Notes under the pieces: model-generated
The model's database searches: none
Told to the model about the DNA's origin: nothing
What the model saw: only the letters and a program-made list of their open reading frames with translations
In this document: one piece after another, positions 19,725 through 28,570 of the stretch
How positions within the stretch are numbered: position 1 is the first letter of the stretch
Layout: each line of letters begins with the position of its first letter
Made by a program: the position numbers and the translations under genes
Assembly: GCF_900167045.1 (NCBI RefSeq)
Contig: NZ_FUXJ01000003.1
Location: 212,578 to 276,577, forward strand
Length of the DNA: 64,000 nt
Source: Legionella maceachernii
GTDB lineage: Bacteria > Pseudomonadota > Gammaproteobacteria > Legionellales > Legionellaceae
Direction of reading: 5' to 3'

Positions 19725-22700
19725 TCAGCTTGCCAATGAAATGGGAGTGACCACCGAACTTTCATTTGCGGTGAGAGGGACGGATTTTTTAGAGATAATT
19801 AAATAAGCTAATGGAACAATGTATAAAGAAAAAAATGTTCCCACCATCATACCGCTAATAATGACTAGACCTAATTGCTGTCTGCTTTCACCCCCGGCTC
19901 CGGATGCTAAAGCTAAGGGTAGAGCACCTAAAATCATGGCTAAAGTAGTCATTAAAATAGGGCGTAACCGAATCCGTGCACTCTCTATAATTGCTTCGCG
20001 TTTATGACGTCCTCGCTTAATTTGATGATTAGCAAATTCGGTAATCATAATGCCATGTTTGGTAATAAGACCAATGAGAGTAACCATGCCAATATTGGTA
20101 TAAATGGATAAATTTTCCCCAAACAAATAAAGAGCAGATATTGCCCCAACTAGGCATAAGGGCACACTGAAAAGCACAATGAGTGGGTCAATAAAACTTT
20201 CGAATTGAGCCGCAAGTACAAGATAAATAAACAGTAAGGCAAGCAAAAAGGCATAAAAGCTATTGTGAGATGATTCAATGTAGTCTTTAACAGCACCTAT
20301 AAAGCGATATTGAACGTCTTCGGGTAGCTTTTCTTTTAACAGCCGTTTGACGTCTTTGATGACCTCATTAAGCCTAGCACCTGGCGTTAATTCGGCACTG
20401 ATGTTGGCTGCACGCATTCGATTTAAATGAGGGAGGCTGTCTGGTCCTATGGTGTTTTTAATTTGTATAAGGGTAGACAGAGGGATCATACGGCCACGGC
20501 CGCTTCGCACGTAAAGTTTATTAAGTACCGAAACATCGCGCCGATCGGATTGTTGCAGTTGCAAAATGACTTTATAGGATTGGCCATCAAAATTAAAATT
20601 GACTGGATTGTTTCCGCCTAACATCGTTGAAAGCAGTTCAGCCACATCGGCCAAATTGACATCTAAATCAGCGGCTAATTGGCGGTCAATTTCAATATCA
20701 ACCTGTTCACTATCGAGTGCTAGATTGTTTTTCACGTGTCTTAAACGAGGATCATCAGCGAGTGTTTTTACAATTTCACTGCTGATATCATTCAGCCTTA
20801 AATAGGAACTATTTCCTAAAAGGGCTACATTGAACTGACTATTCGTTCCTCCTCGATGACCAAAAGGGTTGGGGCTAACCGGAAAAACGCTAACGCCGGT
20901 AATTTTTTGCATTTTATCACTCAGTTCATTGCTAATTTCTTTTTGTGAACGGTGACGCTTATCCCAAGGAACGAGTTTGAGTAAGGTGAATGCGGAGTTT
21001 GGTTTCACAGAAGTCAGATAAGTTGCTTTTTCCGGTATAGTTTCATAAATCGCTTCAAGTTCGCGACTGTATTGATCGGTGTAATTAGTGCTGGAGTTAG
21101 TGGGGGAAGAAATGGGGCCCATGATGTAAGATTGATCTTCAATTGGTGCAAGTTCTGCACCTAAGTGGAAATAGCAAAACAAACCTAGCAAACAGGAAAA
21201 CAATAATAGAAGGGATAAACGTCGCGGATGATTGAGAGCAAGATTTAAGCTTTGCTGGTAGCAAGAGCCTAATTTGTCAAATTGGCGATCTAACCAGCGA
21301 CTATAGCGCCCGTCTTCTTGTTTTAGCAATTTTGAGCACATCATGGGAGATAAACTTAAGGCAACAATTCCCGAGATAATGACACTGAGTGCCAGAGTGG
21401 TACCAAATTGAAGGAACAATTTTCCTGTAAAACCCGCAACAAATCCCATGGGGGCATAAACTGCGGCCAAAGTGATTGTCATTGCTAAGACCACAAAGAT
21501 AATTTCGTTGGATCCTTTGATTGCAGCTTGCATAGGACTTAATCCTGCTTGCATGTGGCGATGGCAGTTTTCTAATACGACAATTGCATCATCCACCACA
21601 AGCCCTATGGCTAAGACCATAGCCAAAAAAGTAAGGGTATTGAGTTCAAATCCAAGTAAATACATGGGCCAAAAAGCACTCACTAAGCAAATTGGGATAG
21701 TGATAATAGGAATAATGGCTGCGCGAAGATTTCCTAAAAAAAGAAAAACCACTAAACCAACAAACAGCACTGCTTCAATAAAGGTTTTATACACCTCATG
21801 GATGGATTGTTTAATGTAGCGAGTGGAATCAAAAACAAATTGAATATTAAACCCAGGAGGGAGGTTTTGTTTTAATGAATTAATCGTCTTATGAACTGCA
21901 GCGGCAACTTCTACTGGATTAGCTGTGGATTGGGCCAATATTGCTAGTCCCACAGCAGGTTTGCCGTTAATACGCAGCAAATTATCTTCATTTTCGCTAC
22001 CGACCGTAATTCGAGCAATTTCAGCTAAGCGAATGACTTGATTATTGCGTTGAGCAATCACTAAATCAGAGAAGTGTTTAGCGTCTTGTAAGCGCGCATG
22101 CGTAACCACGGTATAATAACGATTTGTGCTTTTAATTTGTCCACTTGGGACATCAATATTCTGCTGCATTAGTGCATTTTTTACCTCGGCAACGGTGACC
22201 TGATGAGCGGCCATTCTAACCGGATCTAAAGCAATCTTAACCGCATAATCCCGCCCACCGTGGAAAATAACTTCGCCAACTCCTTTAATTTCTTGCAGAA
22301 TGGGTTTGATATTACGCGTCACGTAGTCCGTGATCTCCAGGGGTGTTTTTAATTGATCATTAAAACCAATAACGGCTACAGGATTGGCCTCAGCATCGTT
22401 TTTACTCACAGTGGGCGAATGACTATCATTCGGTAATTTTGCTGAAAGAGCAGAAAGCTTATTACGAATATCATTGACTGCTTCATTAATATCGACACCG
22501 AGTTGGAAATCAATATTGATTCGACTCTTGCCAATAAGGCTCATCGAGCGAAGCGTATCAATTCCTGAAATGCCTGAAATCGCATTCTCTATAGGAATAG
22601 TGATTTCTTTCTCAACTAACTCAGGGCTTGCTCCATCAAAATCTGTTGCAATATGCACGATTGGCTTATCGATATTCGGTAGATGCCTGAGGGGTAGTTT

Positions 22701-22793
22701 ACTGAAGTGAATTAAACCAGCGATGACCAAAATCAAAGTAAGAACAATGGTAAAAACAGGGCGTTTAATACATCGTTCTGGAAAATTGATCAT
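19725..22793 (-). CDS. RND efflux transporter, HAE1 family inner-membrane pump
   Basis: This 1022-residue proton-driven pump belongs to the hydrophobe/amphiphile exporters. It has the expected duplicated architecture: a first membrane helix (PVFTIVLTLILVIAGLI), a large periplasmic loop, six more helices, then a second half of the same kind. The proton-relay aspartates are in GLVVDDAIVVLEN (about residue 400), and the GLITKHGIMITEF segment in the second half matches the family. It lies 5 bases after the periplasmic adaptor gene, forming a two-gene operon. No outer-membrane channel gene adjoins, so a TolC-like partner must be encoded elsewhere. Substrates cannot be read from the sequence. Confidence 0.93.
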   Translation of the reverse strand: MINFPERCIKRPVFTIVLTLILVIAGLIHFSKLPLRHLPNIDKPIVHIATDFDGASPELVEKEITIPIENAISGISGIDTLRSMSLIGKSRINIDFQLGVDINEAVNDIRNKLSALSAKLPNDSHSPTVSKNDAEANPVAVIGFNDQLKTPLEITDYVTRNIKPILQEIKGVGEVIFHGGRDYAVKIALDPVRMAAHQVTVAEVKNALMQQNIDVPSGQIKSTNRYYTVVTHARLQDAKHFSDLVIAQRNNQVIRLAEIARITVGSENEDNLLRINGKPAVGLAILAQSTANPVEVAAAVHKTINSLKQNLPPGFNIQFVFDSTRYIKQSIHEVYKTFIEAVLFVGLVVFLFLGNLRAAIIPIITIPICLVSAFWPMYLLGFELNTLTFLAMVLAIGLVVDDAIVVLENCHRHMQAGLSPMQAAIKGSNEIIFVVLAMTITLAAVYAPMGFVAGFTGKLFLQFGTTLALSVIISGIVALSLSPMMCSKLLKQEDGRYSRWLDRQFDKLGSCYQQSLNLALNHPRRLSLLLLFSCLLGLFCYFHLGAELAPIEDQSYIMGPISSPTNSSTNYTDQYSRELEAIYETIPEKATYLTSVKPNSAFTLLKLVPWDKRHRSQKEISNELSDKMQKITGVSVFPVSPNPFGHRGGTNSQFNVALLGNSSYLRLNDISSEIVKTLADDPRLRHVKNNLALDSEQVDIEIDRQLAADLDVNLADVAELLSTMLGGNNPVNFNFDGQSYKVILQLQQSDRRDVSVLNKLYVRSGRGRMIPLSTLIQIKNTIGPDSLPHLNRMRAANISAELTPGARLNEVIKDVKRLLKEKLPEDVQYRFIGAVKDYIESSHNSFYAFLLALLFIYLVLAAQFESFIDPLIVLFSVPLCLVGAISALYLFGENLSIYTNIGMVTLIGLITKHGIMITEFANHQIKRGRHKREAIIESARIRLRPILMTTLAMILGALPLALASGAGGESRQQLGLVIISGMMVGTFFSLYIVPLAYLIISKKSVPLTANESSVVTPISLAS

Positions 22794-22798
22794 GAGCT

Positions 22799-23851
22799 TT
22801 ATCCTTTACGAATATCAATAACTCGACTGCCTTCTTTTAGCTTATGTTGGCCACGTATAATAACAATATCGCTGGAATTAAGCCCACTACAAATTTCAGT
22901 CATCGAAGCGTGATGTACGCCCGTTTTAACGCGAACTGCGACTGCCTTTTTGCCGCGTAAGATAAAAATTTTCTGGCCATTGATCGTAGGAATCAAACTT
23001 TCTTCTGGGACAAGAAGCCGCTTTTTTCTTTCTCCGAACTGATGACTTACGCGCACGAATAATCCAGCGGATAATAGGCGTTCTACGTTATCGATTAGGG
23101 CTTCGACTGCAATGGTACGTGTTTGTTTGTCGACCGCAGGATCGATATAATTGACGATGCCTAGGTAAGTTTTATTGGGAAAGGCATCCGAACGCACGGT
23201 AACTTTTTGTCCAAGATGGAGTTTAGGCAAATAGCGTTCTGGCAGATTATATTCGACGCGCAGTTTTTGATTAGCCACTAAACGAACTAAGGGCTGTCCA
23301 ACTTTAACGTATTGCCCAACACTCACTTGCCTTGAGCCTAGTGTGCCAGAAAAAGGGGCACGCAAACTTAGTTTTTCAAGTTGAGCTTGTTTTACCTTGA
23401 CGGTGTTTTCCTTTTCCTGCAAATCAGCTAGCGTTTTATCCAAAGCTTGTTCAGAAGCAAGGCTGCGCTTAGCTAATTCTTTGGTGCGAATGTAATTGGT
23501 TTCGCTTAACGTTAAATTGGCCTTTGCGCTCGCTAATTCACTTTTTAATACCGTATCATCCAATTGGATAAGAAGAGTTCCTTTTTTCACGTAGGCCCCG
23601 GGTGTAAAATAAATGGCAGCAATTTGCCCCGCCAATTCGGAACTAATATCAATATTGTCAGTGCTTGCGAGACTTCCTAGCGTTTCGAATTTTTCAGCCA
23701 GAATTTTTTCAGTCACTTGAGCGGTCTCGACAGTGATTGCTTTTACTTCATTACCATGGGTGTCTATTTTCTTGTGATGGCTAGTATAGATATAACCAAG
23801 CGTGGTGAAGAGGATGAGTGTCGAAAGCAAGAGAATAGAGCGATTTTTCAT
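22799..23851 (-). CDS. RND periplasmic adaptor (membrane fusion protein)
   Basis: The adaptor links the inner-membrane pump to an outer-membrane channel. It has an N-terminal anchor (ILLLSTLILFTTLGYIY), lipoyl-type halves (GQIAAIYFTPGAYVKKGTLLIQLDD and LRAPFSGTLGSR) around a helical hairpin rich in Lys/Glu/Leu, then beta-barrel and membrane-proximal domains ending LKEGSRVIDIRKG. I choose ATG 23851 because GGAG lies 10 bases upstream and the product then starts with a normal anchor. The longer frame from GTG 23896 adds 15 residues without a ribosome-binding site. 350 residues is normal for the family. It is first in the operon. Confidence 0.9.
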   Translation of the reverse strand: MKNRSILLLSTLILFTTLGYIYTSHHKKIDTHGNEVKAITVETAQVTEKILAEKFETLGSLASTDNIDISSELAGQIAAIYFTPGAYVKKGTLLIQLDDTVLKSELASAKANLTLSETNYIRTKELAKRSLASEQALDKTLADLQEKENTVKVKQAQLEKLSLRAPFSGTLGSRQVSVGQYVKVGQPLVRLVANQKLRVEYNLPERYLPKLHLGQKVTVRSDAFPNKTYLGIVNYIDPAVDKQTRTIAVEALIDNVERLLSAGLFVRVSHQFGERKKRLLVPEESLIPTINGQKIFILRGKKAVAVRVKTGVHHASMTEICSGLNSSDIVIIRGQHKLKEGSRVIDIRKG

Positions 23852-23976
23852 GCAACAGGCACTCCGAGGATAGAATAGCAAGAAATTATAAAACACTTTG
23901 GGTGAAGATTCAAAAACGCGCCGAGTTAGGGTTGGTTTTTGATGAATCGTTGTGGATGGGGTGACTACCGAGAATC

Positions 23977-24006
23977 GGAGGTCCCTCGCTTTGCTCGGGA
24001 TGACAG
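23977..24006 (-). repeat. dispersed GGGACCTCC repeat, reverse copy
   Basis: GGAGGTCCCTCGCTTTGCTC is the reverse complement of the core seen at 41586-41613 and continues into GGGATGACA. It abuts the tandem array that follows. Confidence 0.55.
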
Positions 24007-24010
24007 AAAT

Positions 24011-24190
24011 ATGCCGAGAAGCCAGATTATGCCCCGAGATGCCAGCATTTATAGGCGTGATGCCAGCATTATACGTGTGATGCCAGCCATGTGTGATGCT
24101 AGCATATATGTGTGATGTTAGTACTCTACATGTGATCCCAGCACTCTACTGTGATGACAGCATTTACGCATGATGACAGGGTCATACGCG
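24011..24190. repeat. degenerate tandem array of (GTG)ATGCCAGCA-type units
   Basis: About eight to ten imperfect head-to-tail units of 16-21 bases, each beginning ATGCCAGCA or a variant (ATGCTAGCA, ATGTTAGTA, ATCCCAGCA, ATGACAGCA) followed by a variable A/T-rich stretch and GTGTG. Unit length varies and similarity falls towards the right end. No conserved spacer/repeat distinction exists, so it is not a CRISPR array. Confidence 0.6.
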
Positions 24191-24201
24191 AGGGCCTAAA
24201 T

Positions 24202-24231
24202 GTCTCGTTTCGGACGGAGTGAGATCTCCAA
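24202..24231 (+). repeat. dispersed repeat, divergent copy
   Basis: GTCTCGTTTCGGACGGAGTG followed by AGATCTCC resembles the GTCCCGAAC.GAAGTGAGGGATCTCC copy at 9072-9096 with several changes. It closes the right side of the tandem array. Confidence 0.4.
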
Positions 24232-24266
24232 GCGTGAAGATTGTTTGCTGTGCTTGCTGAGATTTC

Positions 24267-24569
24267 TTATGCCGACGGTGATGCGTCCTGGGCAAGCCAA
24301 TCGGTCAGAACTTCAATAATTTTTCGTGCTTGCTCTTCGCTGGAAATATTGAATTTAGATTTCATCCAGTATTGATTGTTACGCTTTTGATAACGCCTAA
24401 TCGAGTATTTCACCGGTCCGAAATCGTTTTTGCTGTTATCCCAATCTTGATAGCGAAATAGAATGGTTGTCCAGGCGCCTTTGGATAAAATATGTTTTCC
24501 CAATTCCCTTGTTGTTTCAGTACCGTCTTCGCTATAAGCAATAGTTAAATCATCGATCGATGCACTCAT
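24267..24569 (-). CDS. small conserved-looking hypothetical protein
   Basis: A 100-residue soluble protein that I do not recognise. It is polar, with a beta-rich middle (TTILFRYQDWD, FGPVKYSIRRYQKR, YWMKSKFNIS) and a helical C-terminus (SEEQARKIIEVLTDWLAQ). There is no signal peptide or membrane segment. I start it at ATG 24569; a GTG at 24581 in the same frame would add four residues. It follows the DUF2845-like gene by about 20 bases on the same strand, so the two are probably co-transcribed. No function is proposed. Confidence 0.55.
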   Translation of the reverse strand: MSASIDDLTIAYSEDGTETTRELGKHILSKGAWTTILFRYQDWDNSKNDFGPVKYSIRRYQKRNNQYWMKSKFNISSEEQARKIIEVLTDWLAQDASPSA

Positions 24570-24589
24570 GGTTGATTCCACAATAGAAA

Positions 24590-25153
24590 TTAATCGATGG
24601 ATTGTAATTTGCCATTAACAAATGTCAAGGTAATTGGCGATTGATATTCTCCCGGCTGGTAAATCCAAATTTGTGGTTTTTGGTTAGATTGGATGGGTTG
24701 ATTGATATAAGAATTATTCACCACAGAAGGACTACCGCATGCGCCGTAGACTTTAGAGGCAGGATCGCCAACTTGAATGCTAGTACCTCCACAAACGGAG
24801 AAAGCATTAGTCCCTGAACCATTGATATTGACCGATTGAACTTTATTATCAACAATGTTGACTTGCAGCTGGGCTCCGCCACTAGTACCAGTAGGTATTG
24901 ACCATACCCCATAAAACGCTGTTGGGCTTCCTGCGTTATTATACATGAGCTGCTGCACGGGTACCTTTTGCATCACAGGTTGATTGGATTGTTGTTGGCT
25001 TAATGGTTGCCCACAAGCAGCAATAACTTGATCCGGGGTCATACCTACATTGATATAGCCCTGATTTTGAGGACAATAATAGGATTGTACACTGGCCATT
25101 GCATTCATTGAGAAAGAAACAATTCCTACAGTGATGACTAATCGGCTGCTCAT
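24590..25153 (-). CDS. secreted DUF2845-like protein
   Basis: A 187-residue protein with a signal peptide (SSRLVITVGIVSFSMNAMA, cleavage after MAMA-like AMA). The mature part contains two related segments: INVGMTPDQVIAACGQP near residue 35 and IQVGDPASKVYGACGSP near 130. This duplicated G-x-x-x-x-x-V-x-x-x-CG-x-P pattern resembles DUF2845-type proteins found in Legionella; the assignment is from memory of the motif. It is likely periplasmic and of unknown role. ATG 25153 is preferred because GGA lies 7 bases upstream; an in-frame TTG at 25165 is the alternative. A small hypothetical gene follows in the same direction. Confidence 0.65.
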   Translation of the reverse strand: MSSRLVITVGIVSFSMNAMASVQSYYCPQNQGYINVGMTPDQVIAACGQPLSQQQSNQPVMQKVPVQQLMYNNAGSPTAFYGVWSIPTGTSGGAQLQVNIVDNKVQSVNINGSGTNAFSVCGGTSIQVGDPASKVYGACGSPSVVNNSYINQPIQSNQKPQIWIYQPGEYQSPITLTFVNGKLQSID

Positions 25154-25280
25154 GAGCTTATCCAAAATGGTCCAACTTGATTCTAGTATAGCTCTCTTCC
25201 TGCTAAATTGTGATACTTTTCAACAAAGCGCTCTTAAATTTTCTGTAGGGAAAAAATTTTATTCATTTGCTTTGCAAAAG

Positions 25281-25301
25281 ATTCCCGCTTTCGCGGGAAT
25301 G
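25281..25301 (-). terminator. hairpin after yggT, possible terminator
   Basis: ATTCCCGC-TTTC-GCGGGAAT forms a perfect 8-base stem just beyond the yggT stop. On the minus strand it is followed by CTTTTGC, a weak U-run. The same hairpin type also occurs widely as an intergenic repeat, so termination is only plausible. Confidence 0.45.
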
Positions 25302-25308
25302 GCAAACG

Positions 25309-25884
25309 TTAAATAAGTCTCAATGGTAATGATGCACTCATGAATAAGACAATGGCTTTTAGAATGATCATGATAATAAAAGGTGAAAAATCAAAACCAG
25401 AAATATCAGGGATTAAATAACGTCCGAGTGCTAATAAAGGATCGGTAATCTTTCTGATCACCTCTTCAACAGGATGATGCCAATCGGGCTTGACCCAGCT
25501 CATAACGACTCGAATCAAAATGAGATAAAAAAGCAGATTGCAGGGCTGAGAGATGAGATCGGCCAACACAAACACAAATAAGTAAGTTAAAGGCATCATA
25601 GTGCCATAAAGAAAGAAGCTAAGTAGAATGTACTTAATGACTTCAACAATAAAGATGACTGCTAAACAAGCCCAATCATAACGACTTGGATGCGCTTTAT
25701 CAGAAGGAATTAAACCTTGAACAGGTTTTATTAACGGATCCGCAAAGGTGTTAATCATCTGAGAAACGGGATGAAGTGGAGAAATTTTGAAGTAGCGCAA
25801 AAACATACGCGCCCATAATAAGAGCAACACTAATCCGAAGAAGAGTGAAACTAAAAAATGACCCACAGCGATAAATCCTGACAT
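25309..25884 (-). CDS. YggT family integral membrane protein
   Basis: A 191-residue inner-membrane protein with two YGGT repeats. Each has hydrophobic helices and a conserved RxxxxxxxxxPxxxxxxxxTDPLLxxxRxxxP-type core: RYFKISPLHPVSQMINTFADP in the first, VVMSWVKPDWHHPVEEVI with ITDPLLALGRYLIP in the second. Four or five membrane segments are apparent. The family is linked to cell envelope and osmotic functions without a settled biochemical role. It lies downstream of proC-yggS, a pairing common in proteobacteria (yggS-proC-yggT), and is probably the last gene of that operon. Confidence 0.9.
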   Translation of the reverse strand: MSGFIAVGHFLVSLFFGLVLLLLWARMFLRYFKISPLHPVSQMINTFADPLIKPVQGLIPSDKAHPSRYDWACLAVIFIVEVIKYILLSFFLYGTMMPLTYLFVFVLADLISQPCNLLFYLILIRVVMSWVKPDWHHPVEEVIRKITDPLLALGRYLIPDISGFDFSPFIIMIILKAIVLFMSASLPLRLI

Positions 25885-25921
25885 GTTACCCCTCGTTAAA
25901 AAGTATTCTTAAGCTATACAA

Positions 25922-26719
25922 CTATAGCATGGGTGAGGCACCAAGCTGTTTCGCGCGTTCGTACGCCGCTTCCATGGCTTTAAAGAGCAATTCGGCAAAC
26001 CCTTGCTGCTCAAGTATATCGATAGCGGCTGCCGTTGTGCCAGCAGGTGAGGTTACCTTTTTTCGCAATTCTTTAATTTCAAGTGTCGAATTTGAGGCTA
26101 ATTCTAAAGCACCAACAACGGTTTGCAAGGTAAAAGTTCTGGCAATTTCTTCATTCAGACCTAATTTTTTTGCTGAATCAATCAGGGCCTCTAAAAAGAA
26201 AAAGACATAAGCAGGTCCGCTACCAGAAAGAGCGGTAAAGGCATCAATGTCCTTTTCCTCTGTTGTCCAAGAAACAATTCCTGAGTTCTTGAAAATTTGT
26301 TCTGCAATGCCTTTTTGTTCGTCGTTGACAAACGAATTGGCAATCAGAGGTGTTGCGCCTTTGCCTAGGGTAATAGCTATATTGGGCATGGAGCGGATTA
26401 TCGGTTGTCCCGGACGACAGTGTTGCCCTAGCCAGTTTAAACTTAAGCCGGCAGCGACCGAGATGAGCAGGCAATGTTTAGGCAATGCTTCTTTAATTTC
26501 CGATAAAACAGTCGCCATCTTAGTGGGCTTTACTGCCAATATCACCAGATCTGCTTCTTTAATACCCACTAGATTATGAGGATGTGTAATAATTCCTTCA
26601 GAGGTTTTTCCTTCGTTTAATGAAGGAGAGGTGGCAGTAAGATGATAGTTAAGTTGACCGCATAAGCTGTGCGCAATGGCTTTCGCCATATTACCGAAAC
26701 CAATAAAATGAATTTTCAT
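25922..26719 (-). CDS. proC: pyrroline-5-carboxylate reductase
   Basis: ProC reduces 1-pyrroline-5-carboxylate to proline with NAD(P)H. The N-terminal Rossmann motif is KIHFIGFGNMAKAIA, and the C-terminal P5CR signature is KKVTSPAGTTAAAIDILE. The frame is open further upstream to 26791, but I place the start at ATG 26719: AAGG lies 8 bases before it, the glycine-rich loop then begins at the second residue as in the family, and the extra segment would overlap the preceding gene. The yggS stop codon ends four bases before this ATG, indicating translational coupling. The 265-residue length is normal (E. coli 269). Confidence 0.95.
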   Translation of the reverse strand: MKIHFIGFGNMAKAIAHSLCGQLNYHLTATSPSLNEGKTSEGIITHPHNLVGIKEADLVILAVKPTKMATVLSEIKEALPKHCLLISVAAGLSLNWLGQHCRPGQPIIRSMPNIAITLGKGATPLIANSFVNDEQKGIAEQIFKNSGIVSWTTEEKDIDAFTALSGSGPAYVFFFLEALIDSAKKLGLNEEIARTFTLQTVVGALELASNSTLEIKELRKKVTSPAGTTAAAIDILEQQGFAELLFKAMEAAYERAKQLGASPML

Positions 26720-26723
26720 TAAA

Positions 26724-27422
26724 TTACCTTCGTTCGCCAAAAATGGCTCTACCAATACGAACCATTGTACTTCCTGCACGAATTGCTGCAACTAAATCCT
26801 CTGTCATTCCCATCGATAATGTATCGAGATTCAAACCCAGTTCTTGATTAAGTTGGTTAAAAAGATTCGTTAAACGCAATAAACTCTCATACTGCTGTTG
26901 CTCGCCTAACTGTGGTTTAGGAATAGTCATCAAGCCACGCAATTTTAAACGAGGTAGCTGATGAGCAATTAAAGCAAGTTCATGCACCTGCTGCGGGAGA
27001 AGCCCAGATTTAGTTTCTTCTTCATCCAAATTCACTTGCAGACACACATTGAGTGCGGGAAGATGTGCTGGCCTGTGTTGGGCAAGGAGCCGAGCAATTT
27101 TTTCTCGGCTCACACTATGGACCCAGCTGAAGGCTTGAGCTATTTCTTGCGTCTTATTACTTTGAATTGGACCAATAAAATGCCAGCAAATGGGTAAATG
27201 CGTTAAAGCACGCATTTTTGTTTTTGCTTCTTGCCAATAATTTTCACCAATATGGCAAATTCCTGCCGCAACAGCCTCTGCAATTGCGTTAGTAGGTTGT
27301 CCTTTACTTACTGCCAGTAACTCAATCTCATGAGGTGAGCGCTGGCAGGATTCGGCTGTTGTGGCAATCACTTGTTGAATTTGCGCGATCCGTTCTGCAA
27401 TGGTCATCATTCGATAACCCAT
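26724..27422 (-). CDS. yggS: YggS-type pyridoxal-phosphate homeostasis protein
   Basis: A PLP-binding protein of the YggS/PROSC family that buffers pyridoxal phosphate in the cytoplasm. The 232 residues show the PLP lysine in LLAVSKGQP (about residue 40), HIGENYWQEA, WHFIGPIQSNK, and the C-terminal LSMGMTEDLVAAIRAGSTMVRIG phosphate-binding block. The ATG at 27422 overlaps the rph stop region (TAA-ATG); ATGs five and six codons in are possible alternative starts. It sits between rph and proC with almost no spacing, so rph-yggS-proC-yggT is probably one transcript. Confidence 0.93.
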   Translation of the reverse strand: MGYRMMTIAERIAQIQQVIATTAESCQRSPHEIELLAVSKGQPTNAIAEAVAAGICHIGENYWQEAKTKMRALTHLPICWHFIGPIQSNKTQEIAQAFSWVHSVSREKIARLLAQHRPAHLPALNVCLQVNLDEEETKSGLLPQQVHELALIAHQLPRLKLRGLMTIPKPQLGEQQQYESLLRLTNLFNQLNQELGLNLDTLSMGMTEDLVAAIRAGSTMVRIGRAIFGERR

Positions 27423-28133
27423 TTAATCGGCATTTTTTTGCAACTCAATTAACTGGGTAATGCCGCTTTCTGCCAATGAAAGCATGCTATTTAGCTGATC
27501 CCGAGTAAAGCTTCTATCCTCAGCAGTGCCTTGAATCTCAATGAAATGGCCTTCTTCATTCATCACGACATTCATGTCTGTTTCAGCAAGAACGTCTTCG
27601 GCGTAATCCAAATCTAAAACGGGTTGGCCTCGATAAATACCTACCGAAACTGCAGCGACATAATTAAAAGCAGGCATTTTGCGTAATTTTTCTCGGGTCA
27701 CCATCCACGTCAATGCATCTTTCAGCGCGATGCAAGAGCCGGTAATTGCTGCGGTGCGTGTGCCTCCATCAGCTTGGATGACATCGCAGTCGATGGTTAG
27801 GGTGACTTCACCTAAAACCTTTAAATCAATACAAGTGCGTAAGGAACGACCGATAAGGCGTTGAATTTCTAACGTTCTACCGCCTTGTTTGCCTTTACTC
27901 GCTTCTCGCTCTGTTCGGCTGTGAGTGGCACGGGGTAGCATGCCATATTCAGCAGTTATCCAACCCTGGTTTTTACCTTTAAGAAAGCGGGGTACGCCGT
28001 CAATGACTGAAACATTGCAAACCACGCGAGTTTGACCAAATTCGATGAGCACGGAACCTTCGGCATGAGCGGTATAATTTCGTGTAATTTTAATAGGACG
28101 CAGTGCATTGGGTTCGCGATTACTAGGGCGCAT
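27423..28133 (-). CDS. rph: ribonuclease PH
   Basis: A phosphorolytic 3'-exonuclease that trims the 3' ends of tRNA precursors. The 236 residues match the family throughout: [14 protein letters not shown] start, [17 protein letters not shown] near residue 60, [16 protein letters not shown] near 85 with phosphate-binding arginines, and [18 protein letters not shown] near 115. Length is the standard for intact RNase PH (about 238), so it is not truncated as in E. coli K-12. It is the first gene of the rph-yggS-proC-yggT group and diverges from yicC across a 437-base spacer. Confidence 0.96.
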   Translation of the reverse strand: MRPSNREPNALRPIKITRNYTAHAEGSVLIEFGQTRVVCNVSVIDGVPRFLKGKNQGWITAEYGMLPRATHSRTEREASKGKQGGRTLEIQRLIGRSLRTCIDLKVLGEVTLTIDCDVIQADGGTRTAAITGSCIALKDALTWMVTREKLRKMPAFNYVAAVSVGIYRGQPVLDLDYAEDVLAETDMNVVMNEEGHFIEIQGTAEDRSFTRDQLNSMLSLAESGITQLIELQKNAD

Positions 28134-28183
28134 GATAATCCTCGATGAAAATGGGAAATTATACCCAACTCTCTTCGGTATTC

Positions 28184-28232
28184 ATACCCAAGAGACTCAA
28201 AATGCTCTTTTTGGGGCTCTTTTTTATAGGTA
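28184..28232. repeat. decayed single arm related to the 55/57-kb MITE
   Basis: ATACCC followed by CTCAAAATGCT, CTTTTTGG and a T-rich stretch matches in order the left arm of the elements at 55031 and 57465 (ATACCC, TTCAAAATGCT, TTTTTGG, GCTTTTT). No matching right arm is found nearby, so this looks like a remnant. Confidence 0.35.
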
Positions 28233-28513
28233 TAGTCGGTCTCATTATTGACTTCTGAAACGCGAAACCCAAAATTTGAATTTTTTGGCATAAATTATTT
28301 ATTTTAGAGGAGTTTAAGTTGAGGGTTATTGTACAAAATAAATCCTAATTAGTAAGTATTAGGTCATGATTGCTGCCATATGGTAAAAATAAAACACACC
28401 AAATCTATTGTTTAAGCAATGGCTTACGTTAAATCCAAACAATAATCGACGCATAAGTAAGCTGTCATCAAACGCTGAGGGCACTTTCAAACCATCTACT
28501 CACATGCAAAACC

Positions 28514-28541
28514 TTGCATTTGTACAAATTTAGTTTATATT
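28514..28541 (+). promoter_or_regulatory. candidate sigma70 promoter of yicC-gmk
   Basis: TTGCAT at 28514-28519 and TATATT at 28536-28541 are separated by 16 bases and end 29 bases before the yicC ATG. The -35 is imperfect. Confidence 0.35.
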
Positions 28542-28570
28542 CGCCCCACCTTAGATTAGTTAGTAGTATT

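Larger units (their letters stand above)
23852..24266. other. gene-free spacer filled with repeats
   Basis: No gene is supported in these 415 bases. They hold two copies of the dispersed GGGACCTCC-type repeat (23977-24006 and 24202-24231) bracketing a degenerate tandem array at 24011-24190. The promoter of the adaptor gene must lie in the first 100 bases; I see no convincing motif. Confidence 0.6.
28134..28570. other. divergent intergenic region between rph and yicC
   Basis: No gene is supported in these 437 bases. The left part holds a MITE-like arm (28184-28232). The right part carries a candidate yicC promoter. The rest is A/T-rich without clear structure. Confidence 0.6.

Noticed and set aside
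24011-24190. Repeat array considered as a CRISPR
   Set aside because: Units are 16-21 bases with no constant repeat alternating with unique spacers, and no cas genes are present.
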